From Ectothiorhodospiraceae bacterium (lineage in GTDB: Bacteria > Pseudomonadota > Gammaproteobacteria > HK1), in contig JACKNM010000028.1 of the NCBI GenBank assembly GCA_024234875.1, positions 1 to 36,584 of the forward strand: a stretch of DNA of 36,584 nt. Reading direction: 5' to 3'. Below are positions 13,979 through 21,851 of this stretch, piece after piece (position 1 is the first letter of the stretch; the number at the start of each line of letters is the position of its first letter). The notes under the pieces were generated by a model, which saw nothing but the letters and a program-made list of their open reading frames with translations, was not told where the DNA came from and did no database searches. A program made the position numbers and the translations under genes.

Positions 13979-13984
13979 TAGACT
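13979..13984 (+). promoter_or_regulatory. candidate -10 element directly before the YigB-like gene
   Basis: TAGACT ends 6 nt before the ATG at 13991, a distance that would place the transcription start on or next to the start codon. The surrounding 15-mer (13974-13988) matches the one before the rhodanese gene at 14 of 15 positions. Confidence 0.4.
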
Positions 13985-13990
13985 TCGCGC

Positions 13991-14683
13991 ATGCGCATCG
14001 ACTGCATCACCTTCGACCTCGACGACACGCTGTGGGAGACCGGCTCGGTGCTCACCCGCGCCGAGGCGTCGTTCTTCGAGTGGATCACCGAGCACTGCCC
14101 GCGCGTGGTCGAGAGCCACGACATCGACTCCCTGGCCGACCAGCGCCGAAGCCACTACGCGGGCATCCCGGAGCTTCGCCACGACGTGACCCGCGCGCGC
14201 CGGCACTGGCTCGAGCACACGCTGCGCGAGTTCGGATACCACGACGATGCCCTGGTCGACGCCGGGTTCCAGCGCTTCTGGGAGGCGCGCCAGCAGGTGA
14301 CGGTGTTCGAGGACGTGCCGGCGCTGCTCGGCGCGCTGCGGCCGCGATTTCGCGTCGGCGCAATCACCAACGGCAACGCCGACGTCCACCACATCGGCAT
14401 CGGGCACCTCTTCGACTTCGTGATCACCGCCGGCGACGCCGGCGCGGCCAAGCCGGAGCCGGCGATCTTCGAGGCGGCGCTGGCCGCCGCGGGTGCCGCC
14501 GCCGAGCACACGGTGCACGTCGGCGACGACCCGTTGCGTGACGTCGTCGGCGCCGGCCGGCTCGGCATGCGCACGGTGTGGATCAACCCGAGGCTCGACC
14601 CGTGGCCCGGGGGACGCAATCCGGACGCGGTGGTGCGCCACGTCCGCGAGCTCGCCGAGCTGCTGGAGCGCTGGTCCGCATAG
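13991..14683 (+). CDS. HAD-IA phosphatase, YigB-like
   Basis: A 230-residue HAD phosphatase. Motif I is TFDLDDTLW (D9, D11), motif II VGAITNGN, motif III Lys in AGAAKPEPAIF, motif IV HVGDDPLRDVVGAGRLGMRTVWIN. A helical cap (about 20-110) lies between motifs I and II, as in the C1-cap HADs. The sequence style is that of YigB/YjjG, which hydrolyse FMN and the riboflavin intermediate 5-amino-6-ribitylaminouracil phosphate; that substrate is inferred from the family. No Shine-Dalgarno is visible, and a -10-like hexamer 6 nt before the ATG suggests a leaderless mRNA. Confidence 0.85.
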   Translation: MRIDCITFDLDDTLWETGSVLTRAEASFFEWITEHCPRVVESHDIDSLADQRRSHYAGIPELRHDVTRARRHWLEHTLREFGYHDDALVDAGFQRFWEARQQVTVFEDVPALLGALRPRFRVGAITNGNADVHHIGIGHLFDFVITAGDAGAAKPEPAIFEAALAAAGAAAEHTVHVGDDPLRDVVGAGRLGMRTVWINPRLDPWPGGRNPDAVVRHVRELAELLERWSA

Positions 14684-14871
14684 CGCCCCGCCGACCGCCG
14701 GTAGGCGCAGACCGCGTCGACCCCACGCCCCCCTTCGCTCACCGCACGGGCCGCCGGGCGACGCCCGAGGTCTGGTCCCCTGCCATCGCCCGGCCTATCG
14801 TCTCCACGCCGCCACGCATCGGCCCACGCCGGGCGCGGCGCCGACACGGATCGTCAAACGGAGACTTCTCG

Positions 14872-15150
14872 ATGAACGCACGCAAGCGCATCCTGGCCGC
14901 CATCCTCCTCACCGTCGCCGGGCACGCATTCGCGGCCGACACCCCGGTCGACATCAACACCGCGACCCCCGAGGCGCTGGCCGAGGCCATCACCGGGGTC
15001 GGAATCGTCAAGGCACGGGCGATTGTCGACTGGCGGGAGCGCAACGGGCCGTTCGCGGCGGTGGACGACCTGCTCCAGGTGCAGGGCATCGGCGAGCGCA
15101 CCCTGGAGCGCAGCCGCGAGCGACTGACGGTCGGGCCGCAGACGCGCTGA
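14872..15150 (+). CDS. ComEA-type helix-hairpin-helix DNA-binding protein
   Basis: A 92-residue protein with signal peptide (about 1-21, cut near HAFA) and a duplicated HhH domain: VDINTATPEALAEAITGVG (26-44) then FAAVDDLLQVQGIGERTLER. The HhH motifs bind DNA non-specifically. Periplasmic ComEA proteins pull incoming DNA across the outer membrane during natural transformation; many gammaproteobacteria encode short ComEA-like proteins. GGAG sits 8 nt before the ATG. Convergent with murU, with a 14-bp inverted repeat overlapping the junction. No other competence genes are in this window, so the role is inferred. Confidence 0.85.
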   Translation: MNARKRILAAILLTVAGHAFAADTPVDINTATPEALAEAITGVGIVKARAIVDWRERNGPFAAVDDLLQVQGIGERTLERSRERLTVGPQTR

Positions 15151-15163
15151 GTCGGCGCCACCC

Positions 15164-15253
15164 ATGCCCGCCTCGGCAAACGGTCCGGGGGCTCGGCCGC
15201 GCACCACCGCGCGGGCTCGCCCGTTCACCCACCCCGCGCGCCGAGGCGGGCAT
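15164..15253. repeat. 14-bp perfect inverted repeat spanning the comEA-murU junction
   Basis: ATGCCCGCCTCGGC (15164-15177) and its exact complement GCCGAGGCGGGCAT (15240-15253) are 62 nt apart. The right arm lies within the last codons of murU. It could form a large hairpin in either transcript. No T-run follows, so it is not a classical terminator. Confidence 0.7.
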
Positions 15254-15899
15254 CCAGCGCCGCCAGGCGCTCGACGGTGCCGACGTCCACCCAGTCGCCG
15301 CGGTGGTGCTCGCCACGGACTCGGCCGCAGGCCGCCGCCGCGCGCAGCACCGGTGCGAGTCCCAGGCGGCCGGTGGGGTGACCGTCGAACAGGGCGGCTC
15401 GATAGACCCCGATGCCGGCGAACGTGAGCCGCGACGGGCCGTCGTTGTCCACCCGGCCGTCGGCGGCGAGCGCGAAGTCGCCCCGCGGCACGTGCTCGGG
15501 ATTGTCGACCAGCACCAGATGCGCGAGGTCGACGTCGACCTCGCGCAGCGGCGCGAGGGGGTGGTCGCACCACACGTCGGCGTTGATGGCGACGAACGGC
15601 CCTCGGCCGAGAAGCGGCAGGGCGTTGCGGATCCCGCCGGCGACCTCGAGCGCCCCGGGCGGCTCGGCCGAGTAGACGATGCGGGCACCGAGCCGGCGTC
15701 CGTCACCGAGATGCGCCTCGATCAGGTGGCCGAGCCAGGCGTGGTTCACGACCAGGTCGACGAAGCCGGCGGCGACCAGGCGGCGCACGGTGTGCTCGAC
15801 GAGCGGGCGTCCGCCGACCTCGACCATGGGTTTCGGGATGCGATCGGTGAGCGGTCGCAGCCGCTCGCCGCGGCCGGCGGCGAGGATCATGGCGCGCAT
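15225..15899 (-). CDS. murU: N-acetylmuramate alpha-1-phosphate uridylyltransferase
   Basis: A 224-residue nucleotidyltransferase with the N-terminal MILAAGRGERLRPLTDRIPKPM motif (K23 in PKP). It also has the HVHNAxx-like VVNHAWLGHLIEAHLG and the UDP-binding INADVWCDHPL with the Asp that holds the metal. MurU makes UDP-MurNAc from MurNAc-1-P, bypassing de novo synthesis, and this length (P. putida MurU about 223) and its pairing with an amgK upstream support it. Gap to amgK is 46 bp on the same strand. Confidence 0.9.
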   Translation of the reverse strand: MRAMILAAGRGERLRPLTDRIPKPMVEVGGRPLVEHTVRRLVAAGFVDLVVNHAWLGHLIEAHLGDGRRLGARIVYSAEPPGALEVAGGIRNALPLLGRGPFVAINADVWCDHPLAPLREVDVDLAHLVLVDNPEHVPRGDFALAADGRVDNDGPSRLTFAGIGVYRAALFDGHPTGRLGLAPVLRAAAACGRVRGEHHRGDWVDVGTVERLAALDARLGARGG

Positions 15900-15945
15900 C
15901 GCAGCTCCCGGGCGGGTCGGCGCCCGTCCACTGCCGTCGCGCCGA

Positions 15946-16992
15946 TCACAGCGGGGGCGGGCATGCGGTGGCCGGATTCCGGTCGACCCCGGCCAGCGCG
16001 TTGGCCCGCGCCACCCGGCGAGGGAGGTCGAGCCGATCGACCAGCGCCACCAGCTCGCCGAGCTCGGCGTGCCGCCGGGCCACCGCCAGCAGGTACTCGA
16101 GGGTGAGCGGGATGTCGGCCAGGTAGCGGGCCTTGCCGTCGCGGTGCCAGAGCCGGGCGAAGATGCCGGCCACCTTCAGGTGGCGTTGCACACCGGTGAG
16201 GTCGAACCAGCGCCGAAAGGTCGCCAGATCACCCGCCGCCGACGGGTCGCGGCCGGCAAGCCGCGCATGGGCGTCCGCCACCCAGCGCTCGACCCGCGGC
16301 CGTGGCCATGCCACGTACAGATCCCGCAGCAGGCTCACCAGATCGTAGGTGACCGGCCCGACCACCGCGTCCTGGAAGTCGAGGATCCCGGGGTTGCCGG
16401 TGGCGAGCACCATGAGATTGCGCGAGTGGTAGTCGCGGTGGACGAAGACCTGCGGCTGCTCCAGGCAGGCGGCGGTCAGGCGTCCGAAGACGCGCTCGAG
16501 GACCCCGCGCGCATCGTCGTCGATCGCGAGGCCGAGGTGGCGAGCGAGGAGCCAGTCCGGGAACAGCGCCATCTCCGCCTGCAGCCGCGCCTGGTCGTAG
16601 CGCGGCAGCCCCCGGCCGTCGGCGCCGGCCTGGATGCGGTCGAGGGCGACCAGCGCGTCGCGGTAGAGCGCGTCGGCGGTGGTGTCGACGAGCCGGTCGA
16701 GATAGCAGGTGGTCCCGAGATCGTCGAGCAGCAGGAAGCCGCGGTCGAGGTCGGCGGCGACGACCGTGGGAACGGTGACCCCGGCGGCGGCGAGACGCCG
16801 CGCGACGTCGACGAAGGGGCGGCTGTCCTCGTGGGCGGGCGGCGCATCCATCAGTACCCAGGAGCGACCTCGGTGTCGAACCCGCAGGTAGCGGCGGAAG
16901 CTGGCGTCCTCGGACGCCGGAGCCATCGCCAGATCGTCGGTGCCGAGCTGCGCCGACAGCCATCGTGCGGCGGCGAGATCCCGTGACTGCAT
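15946..16992 (-). CDS. amgK: anomeric MurNAc/GlcNAc kinase AmgK
   Basis: A 348-residue aminoglycoside-phosphotransferase-fold kinase. The N-terminal lobe has SFRRYLRVRHRGRSWVLMDAP, the ATP-lobe strand pair. The catalytic loop is H185-R-D187-Y-H-S-R-N192 and the metal Asp is in ILDFQDAVVGP (D205, in the position of the DFG-like Asp). The DFQDA/HRDxHxxN signature matches AmgK, which phosphorylates MurNAc at C1 for the MurU step. In Pseudomonas amgK-murU sits next to lptD; here a cation antiporter gene lies divergently upstream. Operon of two with murU, confirmed by spacing. Confidence 0.9.
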   Translation of the reverse strand: MQSRDLAAARWLSAQLGTDDLAMAPASEDASFRRYLRVRHRGRSWVLMDAPPAHEDSRPFVDVARRLAAAGVTVPTVVAADLDRGFLLLDDLGTTCYLDRLVDTTADALYRDALVALDRIQAGADGRGLPRYDQARLQAEMALFPDWLLARHLGLAIDDDARGVLERVFGRLTAACLEQPQVFVHRDYHSRNLMVLATGNPGILDFQDAVVGPVTYDLVSLLRDLYVAWPRPRVERWVADAHARLAGRDPSAAGDLATFRRWFDLTGVQRHLKVAGIFARLWHRDGKARYLADIPLTLEYLLAVARRHAELGELVALVDRLDLPRRVARANALAGVDRNPATACPPPL

Positions 16993-17164
16993 GTGGAGCG
17001 CGAACGTGCCGATAGAGGCGCACAGTTTGCCGCAGATTCGGCCACGGCGTCGGGTCGGCGCGGTGGTGACGGTGGAACGGGCCTCGTTTCGGGAGGCTCT
17101 GGCCGACGCCTCGATTTACCCGAAGCAGCCCATGATGCAGTGCATCGAGGTGCCGGCGGTGGGG

Positions 17165-17170
17165 TAGCAT
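17165..17170 (+). promoter_or_regulatory. candidate -10 element upstream of yrbG
   Basis: TAGCAT 95 nt before the ATG at 17266, in the context GGTAGCATC that also occurs at 7111-7119. No -35 seen. The 273-bp region between amgK and yrbG otherwise shows no gene. Confidence 0.3.
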
Positions 17171-17265
17171 CGCTCGCCGCGTCGCGCGGGGCGAGCCGAC
17201 GTGGGCGTCGTCGGCTGCGGCACCGGCGACCGCGCTCGCCTTCCAGGGTCGATTGGGAACCGTTC

Positions 17266-18240
17266 ATGCTGATTGCCGCGCTCGCCGTCGTCGTCGGTCT
17301 CGCGATGCTCGTCTGGGGGGCGGACCGCTTCGTCGCCGGGGCCTCGGCCACCGCCCGCACGCTCGGCGTCTCACCGCTCGTCATCGGCCTGACGGTGGTC
17401 GGAATCGGGACCTCGGCGCCGGAGATCCTCGTCTCTGCGGTCGCCGCGTGGCAGGGCAATCCCGGCGTCGCCCACGGCAACGCGATCGGGTCGAACATCG
17501 CCAACATCGGCCTGGTGCTCGGTGCGTGCGCCCTGGTCGGCCCGGTCGACGTGCGCTCCGGCACGCTGCGTCGCGAGTTCCCGTTGCTGTTCGGGGTGAT
17601 GGCGCTCACCTGGATGCTGATCGACGACCGGACGCTGTCGCGTGCGGACGGCGCGCTGCTCTGCGGTGGCTTCGCGTTGCTGCTGGTGCTGATGGTGGGC
17701 ATCGCGCTGCGCGCACGGCGCACCGACCCGTTGCGCACCGAGTTCGAGGTCGAGATGCCGGCGGAGATGTCGATCCCCGTCGCCTTCGGCTGGCTGCTCG
17801 TCGGCCTCGCGCTGCTGCTCGTCGGATCGCGAGGCGTGGTGTGGGGCGCGGTGGTCATCGCGCAGTCGCTCGGGGTCAGCGATCTCGTGATCGGCCTCAC
17901 CGTGGTCGCCATCGGCACCAGCCTCCCGGAGCTCGCGACCTCGGTGGCGAGCGTGCTCAAGCGCGAGCACGACATTGCCGTCGGCAACGTGATCGGCTCC
18001 AATATGTTCAATCTGCTGCCGGTGCTGGGAATCGCGGGGCTGGTGCACCCGGGGACGCTGGATCCGTCGGTCACCGGTCGCGACTTCCCGGTCATGGTGG
18101 TGCTGACGGTGGCCCTGTTCATGATGGCTTTCTCGCGCCGCGGACCGAATCGGATCGAGCGCTGGGAAGGTGCTGCCCTGCTGCTCGCCTTCGCCGGCTA
18201 CCAGGGACTTCTCTACTTCACCGCCGGGGCGGCGACGTGA
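17266..18240 (+). CDS. yrbG: calcium/sodium antiporter family protein (YrbG)
   Basis: A 324-residue inner-membrane exchanger with two homologous halves. The alpha-repeats are GLTVVGIGTSAPEILVSAV with GNAIGSNIAN (about 43-90) and GLTVVAIGTSLPELATSV with GNVIGSNMFN (about 208-255). Each carries the ion-site Glu and the GNxIGSN motif. Ten hydrophobic segments and a central acidic loop match the CaCA superfamily. It is the first gene of the classic yrbG-kdsD-kdsC-lptC-lptA-lptB cluster. Its TGA overlaps the kdsD GTG (GTGA), indicating coupling. In vivo substrate is not certain; the homologue in E. coli is non-essential. Confidence 0.93.
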   Translation: MLIAALAVVVGLAMLVWGADRFVAGASATARTLGVSPLVIGLTVVGIGTSAPEILVSAVAAWQGNPGVAHGNAIGSNIANIGLVLGACALVGPVDVRSGTLRREFPLLFGVMALTWMLIDDRTLSRADGALLCGGFALLLVLMVGIALRARRTDPLRTEFEVEMPAEMSIPVAFGWLLVGLALLLVGSRGVVWGAVVIAQSLGVSDLVIGLTVVAIGTSLPELATSVASVLKREHDIAVGNVIGSNMFNLLPVLGIAGLVHPGTLDPSVTGRDFPVMVVLTVALFMMAFSRRGPNRIERWEGAALLLAFAGYQGLLYFTAGAAT

Positions 18241-19244
18241 GCGCACCGCGACCACGCACCTTCGTCGCCGGCACCGTCGACGACGCGACGCTCTGCCGCT
18301 CCGGTGCCGAGGTGGTGCGCATCGAGGCCCGGGCCCTGACCGACCTGCTGCCGCGCATCGACGGCGCGTTCGCAGCCGCCTGCCGCGCGATGCTCGAGTG
18401 CCACGGGCGGGTGGTGGTGACCGGCATGGGCAAGTCCGGGCACGTGGCCCGGAAGATTGCGGCCACCTTCGCCAGTGCCGGGACGCCGGCGTTCTTCCTC
18501 CACCCCGGCGAGGCGAGTCACGGCGACCTCGGGATGATCACCGGTGACGACGTGGTCCTCGCGTTGTCGAACTCGGGCGAGACCGCCGAGGTCGTGACCA
18601 TCGTGCCGATGATCAAACGCCTCGGCGCATTCCTGGTGGCGATGACCGGCCGCCCGGACTCGAGACTCGCGCGCGACGCCGACGTCCACGTCGACGTCTC
18701 GGTGGCGCGCGAGGCCTGCCCCCTCGGCCTCGCCCCCACCGCCAGCACCACCGCGTCGCTCGCCATGGGCGATGCGATGGCGATCGCGCTGCTCGAGGCG
18801 CGAGGCTTCACCGCCGAGGACTTCGCCCGCTCGCATCCCGGCGGCAGCCTCGGGCGGCGGCTGCTGGTCCACGTCGCCGACATCATGCACGGCGGCGACG
18901 GCGTGCCGCGGGTCACCGCCACCGAGCCGGTGTCGCGGGCGCTGGTCGAGATGACGCGCACCAAGCTCGGGATGGCGGTGGTGGTCGATGCGCACGACCG
19001 GGTGGTCGGCGTGTTCACCGACGGTGACCTGCGTCGCGCGTTGGGGCGCGGCATCGACGTCCACACCGTCGCGGTATCCGCGGTGATGACCGCCGACTGC
19101 GTCACCGTGAGCCCCAGAATGCTGGCCGCGGAGGCGGTCGGCATCATGGAGCGCAAGAAGGTGAGTGCCATCCCGGTGGTCGAGGACGGCCGGGTCGTCG
19201 GTGCCTTCAACGTGCAGGATCTCCTGCGCGCCGGCGTGTTCTGA
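18237..19244 (+). CDS. kdsD: D-arabinose 5-phosphate isomerase
   Basis: A 335-residue enzyme making arabinose-5-phosphate for Kdo synthesis. The SIS domain carries VTGMGKSGHVARKIAATFASAG and the FFLHPGEASHGDLGMI motif, then ALSNSGETAEVV. Two CBS domains follow (about 205-330) with IMHGG...VPRVTATEPVS and GVFTDGDLRRAL. Start is GTG at 18237, overlapping the upstream stop by 4 bp; a longer upstream extension of the frame would run through yrbG and is not used. Length fits E. coli KdsD (328). Confidence 0.95.
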   Translation: MSAPRPRTFVAGTVDDATLCRSGAEVVRIEARALTDLLPRIDGAFAAACRAMLECHGRVVVTGMGKSGHVARKIAATFASAGTPAFFLHPGEASHGDLGMITGDDVVLALSNSGETAEVVTIVPMIKRLGAFLVAMTGRPDSRLARDADVHVDVSVAREACPLGLAPTASTTASLAMGDAMAIALLEARGFTAEDFARSHPGGSLGRRLLVHVADIMHGGDGVPRVTATEPVSRALVEMTRTKLGMAVVVDAHDRVVGVFTDGDLRRALGRGIDVHTVAVSAVMTADCVTVSPRMLAAEAVGIMERKKVSAIPVVEDGRVVGAFNVQDLLRAGVF

Positions 19245-19256
19245 GGCCGGCCGCCC

Positions 19257-19781
19257 GTGCCCACCCTCCGCAGCCGCGCCGCGCGGGTCGCGCTCCTGGT
19301 CCTCGACGTCGACGGCGTGTTGACCGACGGCCGCGTGATCATCGCCGAGGACGGCGTGGAGCAGCGTCACTTCCACATTCGCGACGGCCTGGGCATCAAG
19401 CTGCTGCGCGACGCCGGGGTCGAGGTCGCGGTGATCAGCGGGCGGCGGTCGCGGGTGGTCGAGGCGCGGATGGAATCCCTGGGCGTGCGGCATGTCTATC
19501 AGGGATATGAGGACAAGCGCACCGCCTTCGCCGACCTGCTGGCTCGGCTCGACGTTTCGGCCGACCGCGTGGGCTACGTCGGCGACGACTTGCTGGACCT
19601 GCCGGTGATGACTCGGGTCGGCCTCGCGGTGGCGGTGGCGGACGCCGATCCGCACGTCCGCCGGCTCGCGCACTATCGGACACGCGCCGGCGGCGGTCGG
19701 GGCGCGGTGCGTGAGGTGTGTGAGCTGATCCTCGAGGCCCAGGGGCGGCTCGCGGAGGTGCGCCGGAGCTTCGAGCGATGA
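19257..19781 (+). CDS. kdsC: 3-deoxy-D-manno-octulosonate 8-phosphate phosphatase
   Basis: A 174-residue HAD phosphatase of the C0 class with no cap. Motif I is LLVLDVDGVLTDG, followed by the characteristic FHIRDGLGIKLLRDAG and VAVISGRRS, and motif IV is VGYVGDDLLDLPVM. These stretches are specific to KdsC, which removes phosphate from Kdo-8-P. The start is GTG 19257. It begins 12 bp after kdsD. Confidence 0.95.
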   Translation: MPTLRSRAARVALLVLDVDGVLTDGRVIIAEDGVEQRHFHIRDGLGIKLLRDAGVEVAVISGRRSRVVEARMESLGVRHVYQGYEDKRTAFADLLARLDVSADRVGYVGDDLLDLPVMTRVGLAVAVADADPHVRRLAHYRTRAGGGRGAVREVCELILEAQGRLAEVRRSFER

Positions 19782-19812
19782 GCGGCGGGCCTACGCGTCG
19801 CCGGGCGGGCCG

Positions 19813-20397
19813 ATGAGGCAGCTCCGCACCTGGTGGCCGGTGCTGGTGCTGTTCGCCGTCACCTCGGCCAGCACCTGGTTGCTGTGGACGCTGGAGGGCC
19901 AACTGGGCGTGCTCGGCGAGTCCGACGAGCATGTCCCCGACCTGTTCGTCGACAACTTCGTGACCACCACTCTGGGCGAGGACGGTCGCCCCCAGCGGCG
20001 GCTCGAGGCCCGCCAGATGAGCCATTTCTCCGACACCGACACCAGCGAGTTCGCCGCTCCGTACCTGGTGATCGAGCGCGACGACGGGGGCCCGCCGTGG
20101 CATGTACGCTCCGACCGCGGGTGGTTGTCCGCCGGTGGCGACGTCCTGCTGTTGCTCGGACCGGTGCGCATCTGGCGTAATGACCCGTCGGGCGCCTTGC
20201 GCCTCGACGTGGAGACCGAGGATCTTCGCGTGCTTCCCGACACGGAGTACGGGGAGACCGACCGCCCGGTGGTGATCCGCACCGCCAGCATGCGAACCGA
20301 GGGCGTGGGCATGCGCGCCCACCTGTCCGAGGGACGGATGGAGCTACTCTCGGATGTCCGCACCGTGTACCGGAAAGATGCTTCGTTCCTACAGTGA
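19813..20397 (+). CDS. lptC: LPS export protein LptC
   Basis: A 194-residue bitopic inner-membrane protein with one N-terminal membrane helix (about 8-27) and a periplasmic beta-jellyroll. Typical LptC features are VDNFVTTTLGEDGRPQRRLEA, the MSHFSDTDTSEFAAPYLVI region and the closing MRAHLSEGRMELLSDVRTVYRK. It hands LPS from LptB2FG to LptA. The gene starts 31 bp after kdsC and its end overlaps lptA by about 20 bp. LptF and LptG are not in the window. Confidence 0.9.
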   Translation: MRQLRTWWPVLVLFAVTSASTWLLWTLEGQLGVLGESDEHVPDLFVDNFVTTTLGEDGRPQRRLEARQMSHFSDTDTSEFAAPYLVIERDDGGPPWHVRSDRGWLSAGGDVLLLLGPVRIWRNDPSGALRLDVETEDLRVLPDTEYGETDRPVVIRTASMRTEGVGMRAHLSEGRMELLSDVRTVYRKDASFLQ

Positions 20398-20959
20398 ATC
20401 CCACCCGCCGCGCGGGAGAAGGCGCCTCGGCCGGCTCGTGGGGACCGCCGTGCTGACGGTGCTCCCCGGGCTCGCCGTGGCGCTGTCGAGCGACCGCGAT
20501 CAGCCAATCGAGATCGAGGCGAATCGCGCCGAGGCGGACGAGAGCCAGCGGGTCACCATCTACAAAGGTGATGCAGTCATCACGCAAGGAACCCTGCGAA
20601 TCTCCGGGGAGACCATCTGGATCTACCTCAACGCCGAGGACGAGTTCGTCAAGCTGGTGTCGGTCGGCCGCCCGGCGCAGATGCGACAGATTCCGGACGG
20701 TGAGACCGAGCCCCAGGTCGCCGACGCCAAGCGGCTCGAGTACTACGCCGACCGCGACCTCATCGTCCTGCTGGGCAACGCGCGCTACGGGCAGGGTCAG
20801 GACCGGATCTCGGCCGAGCGCATCGAGTACGACTCGCGGCGCGGGCGCATGCGGGCGGTGGCCCAGCGCGGGGGCGCGGGCGGGCAGTCGGGGAGCGACC
20901 AGGGCACCGGGCGGGTCCGCATCACCATCAGCCCGAAGAGCCAGAAGAAGGCCGAGTGA
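20378..20959 (+). CDS. lptA: periplasmic LPS-bridge protein LptA
   Basis: A 193-residue protein: signal peptide over the first 35 residues, with Arg-rich start and hydrophobic VGTAVLTVLPGLAVA. The OstA-like jellyroll then shows QPIEIEANRAEADESQRVTIYKG, GDAVITQGTLRISGE and ADRDLIVLLGNARYGQ. LptA polymerises head-to-tail to bridge LptC to outer-membrane LptD. I choose the ATG at 20378 over one eight codons earlier because GGAAAG lies just upstream. It overlaps the end of lptC by 20 bp. The C-terminal tail is Gly/Lys-rich and disordered. Confidence 0.9.
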   Translation: MLRSYSESHPPRGRRRLGRLVGTAVLTVLPGLAVALSSDRDQPIEIEANRAEADESQRVTIYKGDAVITQGTLRISGETIWIYLNAEDEFVKLVSVGRPAQMRQIPDGETEPQVADAKRLEYYADRDLIVLLGNARYGQGQDRISAERIEYDSRRGRMRAVAQRGGAGGQSGSDQGTGRVRITISPKSQKKAE

Positions 20960-20993
20960 CCGCGCGGTCCGCCGGGTCGCCGAGACCCGTACC

Positions 20994-21713
20994 GTGCTGA
21001 TAGCGGAGCACCTCGGCAAGCGCTACCGCTCGCGCACCGTCGTCCACGACGTGAGCCTCACCGTGCGCAGCGGCGAGGTCGTCGGACTGCTCGGACCGAA
21101 CGGGGCCGGCAAGACCACCAGCTTCTACATGATCACCGGGCTGGTGCCGTGCGACGCCGGCACCGTCTCGCTCAACCGCCGCGACCTCACCCACGAGCCG
21201 ATTCACGTGCGGGCCCGACTCGGCCTCGGCTACCTGCCGCAGGAACCATCCGTGTTCCGCAAGCTCACGGTGGCGGAGAATGTGCTCGCGATCCTGGAGA
21301 CGGTGCCCGATCTGGCCGCTAACCAGCGTGAGCGTCGACTGGAGAGCCTGTTGCGAGACCTCAACGTGGTGCATCTGCGCGACAATCGGGGCGACAGCCT
21401 GTCCGGCGGGGAGCGCCGTCGGGTGGAGATCGCGCGCGCGCTGGCGGCCGAGCCGCGGTTCATGCTCCTCGACGAGCCGTTCGCCGGGGTGGACCCCATC
21501 TCCATTCTCGATATCCAGAGAACAATCAAGTACTTGAGCAGCCGCGACATCGGCATCCTGATCACCGACCACAACGTGCGCGAGACCCTGGGAATCTGCG
21601 ATCGCGCCTACATCGTCAACGAGGGGCGAATCATCGCCGAGGGCGAGCCAGGGGTGATTCTCGAGGACCAGCGGGTACGCGAGGTGTACCTGGGGCACGA
21701 CTTCCGGCTATGA
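20994..21713 (+). CDS. lptB: LPS export ABC ATPase LptB
   Basis: A 239-residue ABC ATPase. Walker A is GPNGAGKTT, Q-loop YLPQEPSVF, signature LSGGERRRVEIA, Walker B FMLLDEPFAGVDP, switch His in ILITDHNVRETL and the C-terminal VYLGHDFRL. It closely follows E. coli LptB, which drives LPS extraction with LptFG. Start GTG 20994 gives nearly the same N-terminus as E. coli (two residues shorter). It follows lptA after 34 bp. Confidence 0.97.
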   Translation: MLIAEHLGKRYRSRTVVHDVSLTVRSGEVVGLLGPNGAGKTTSFYMITGLVPCDAGTVSLNRRDLTHEPIHVRARLGLGYLPQEPSVFRKLTVAENVLAILETVPDLAANQRERRLESLLRDLNVVHLRDNRGDSLSGGERRRVEIARALAAEPRFMLLDEPFAGVDPISILDIQRTIKYLSSRDIGILITDHNVRETLGICDRAYIVNEGRIIAEGEPGVILEDQRVREVYLGHDFRL

Positions 21714-21797
21714 CCGCGGCAGATGTGAACGACGGTGACGGTTGCGGGTCGAGGCCCGGGAATGTGACGGGCGCCGCCTGCCCCCCGGTCGGGGCGC

Positions 21798-21806
21798 TGC
21801 TATGAT
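21798..21806 (+). promoter_or_regulatory. candidate extended -10 promoter of rpoN
   Basis: TGC-TATGAT (TGn extension, hexamer 5 of 6) lies 45 nt before the rpoN ATG in the 138-bp lptB-rpoN gap, so rpoN may be transcribed separately from the Lpt cluster. Confidence 0.55.
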
Positions 21807-21851
21807 TCAGGGCAATTCTTCCCAACGCAGGTTCATGGAAACTCGGGTCCG

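Noticed and set aside
14493..16106. Long plus-strand frame over comEA, murU and amgK
   Set aside because: It has low-complexity composition and runs opposite well-supported genes.
16940..17167. 75-codon plus-strand frame upstream of yrbG
   Set aside because: It overlaps the amgK start, has no ribosome-binding site and no recognisable features.
17253..18236. Upstream extension of the kdsD frame through yrbG
   Set aside because: The product is low-complexity Arg-rich. yrbG has the conserved transporter motifs, and the GTG at 18237 gives normal KdsD.
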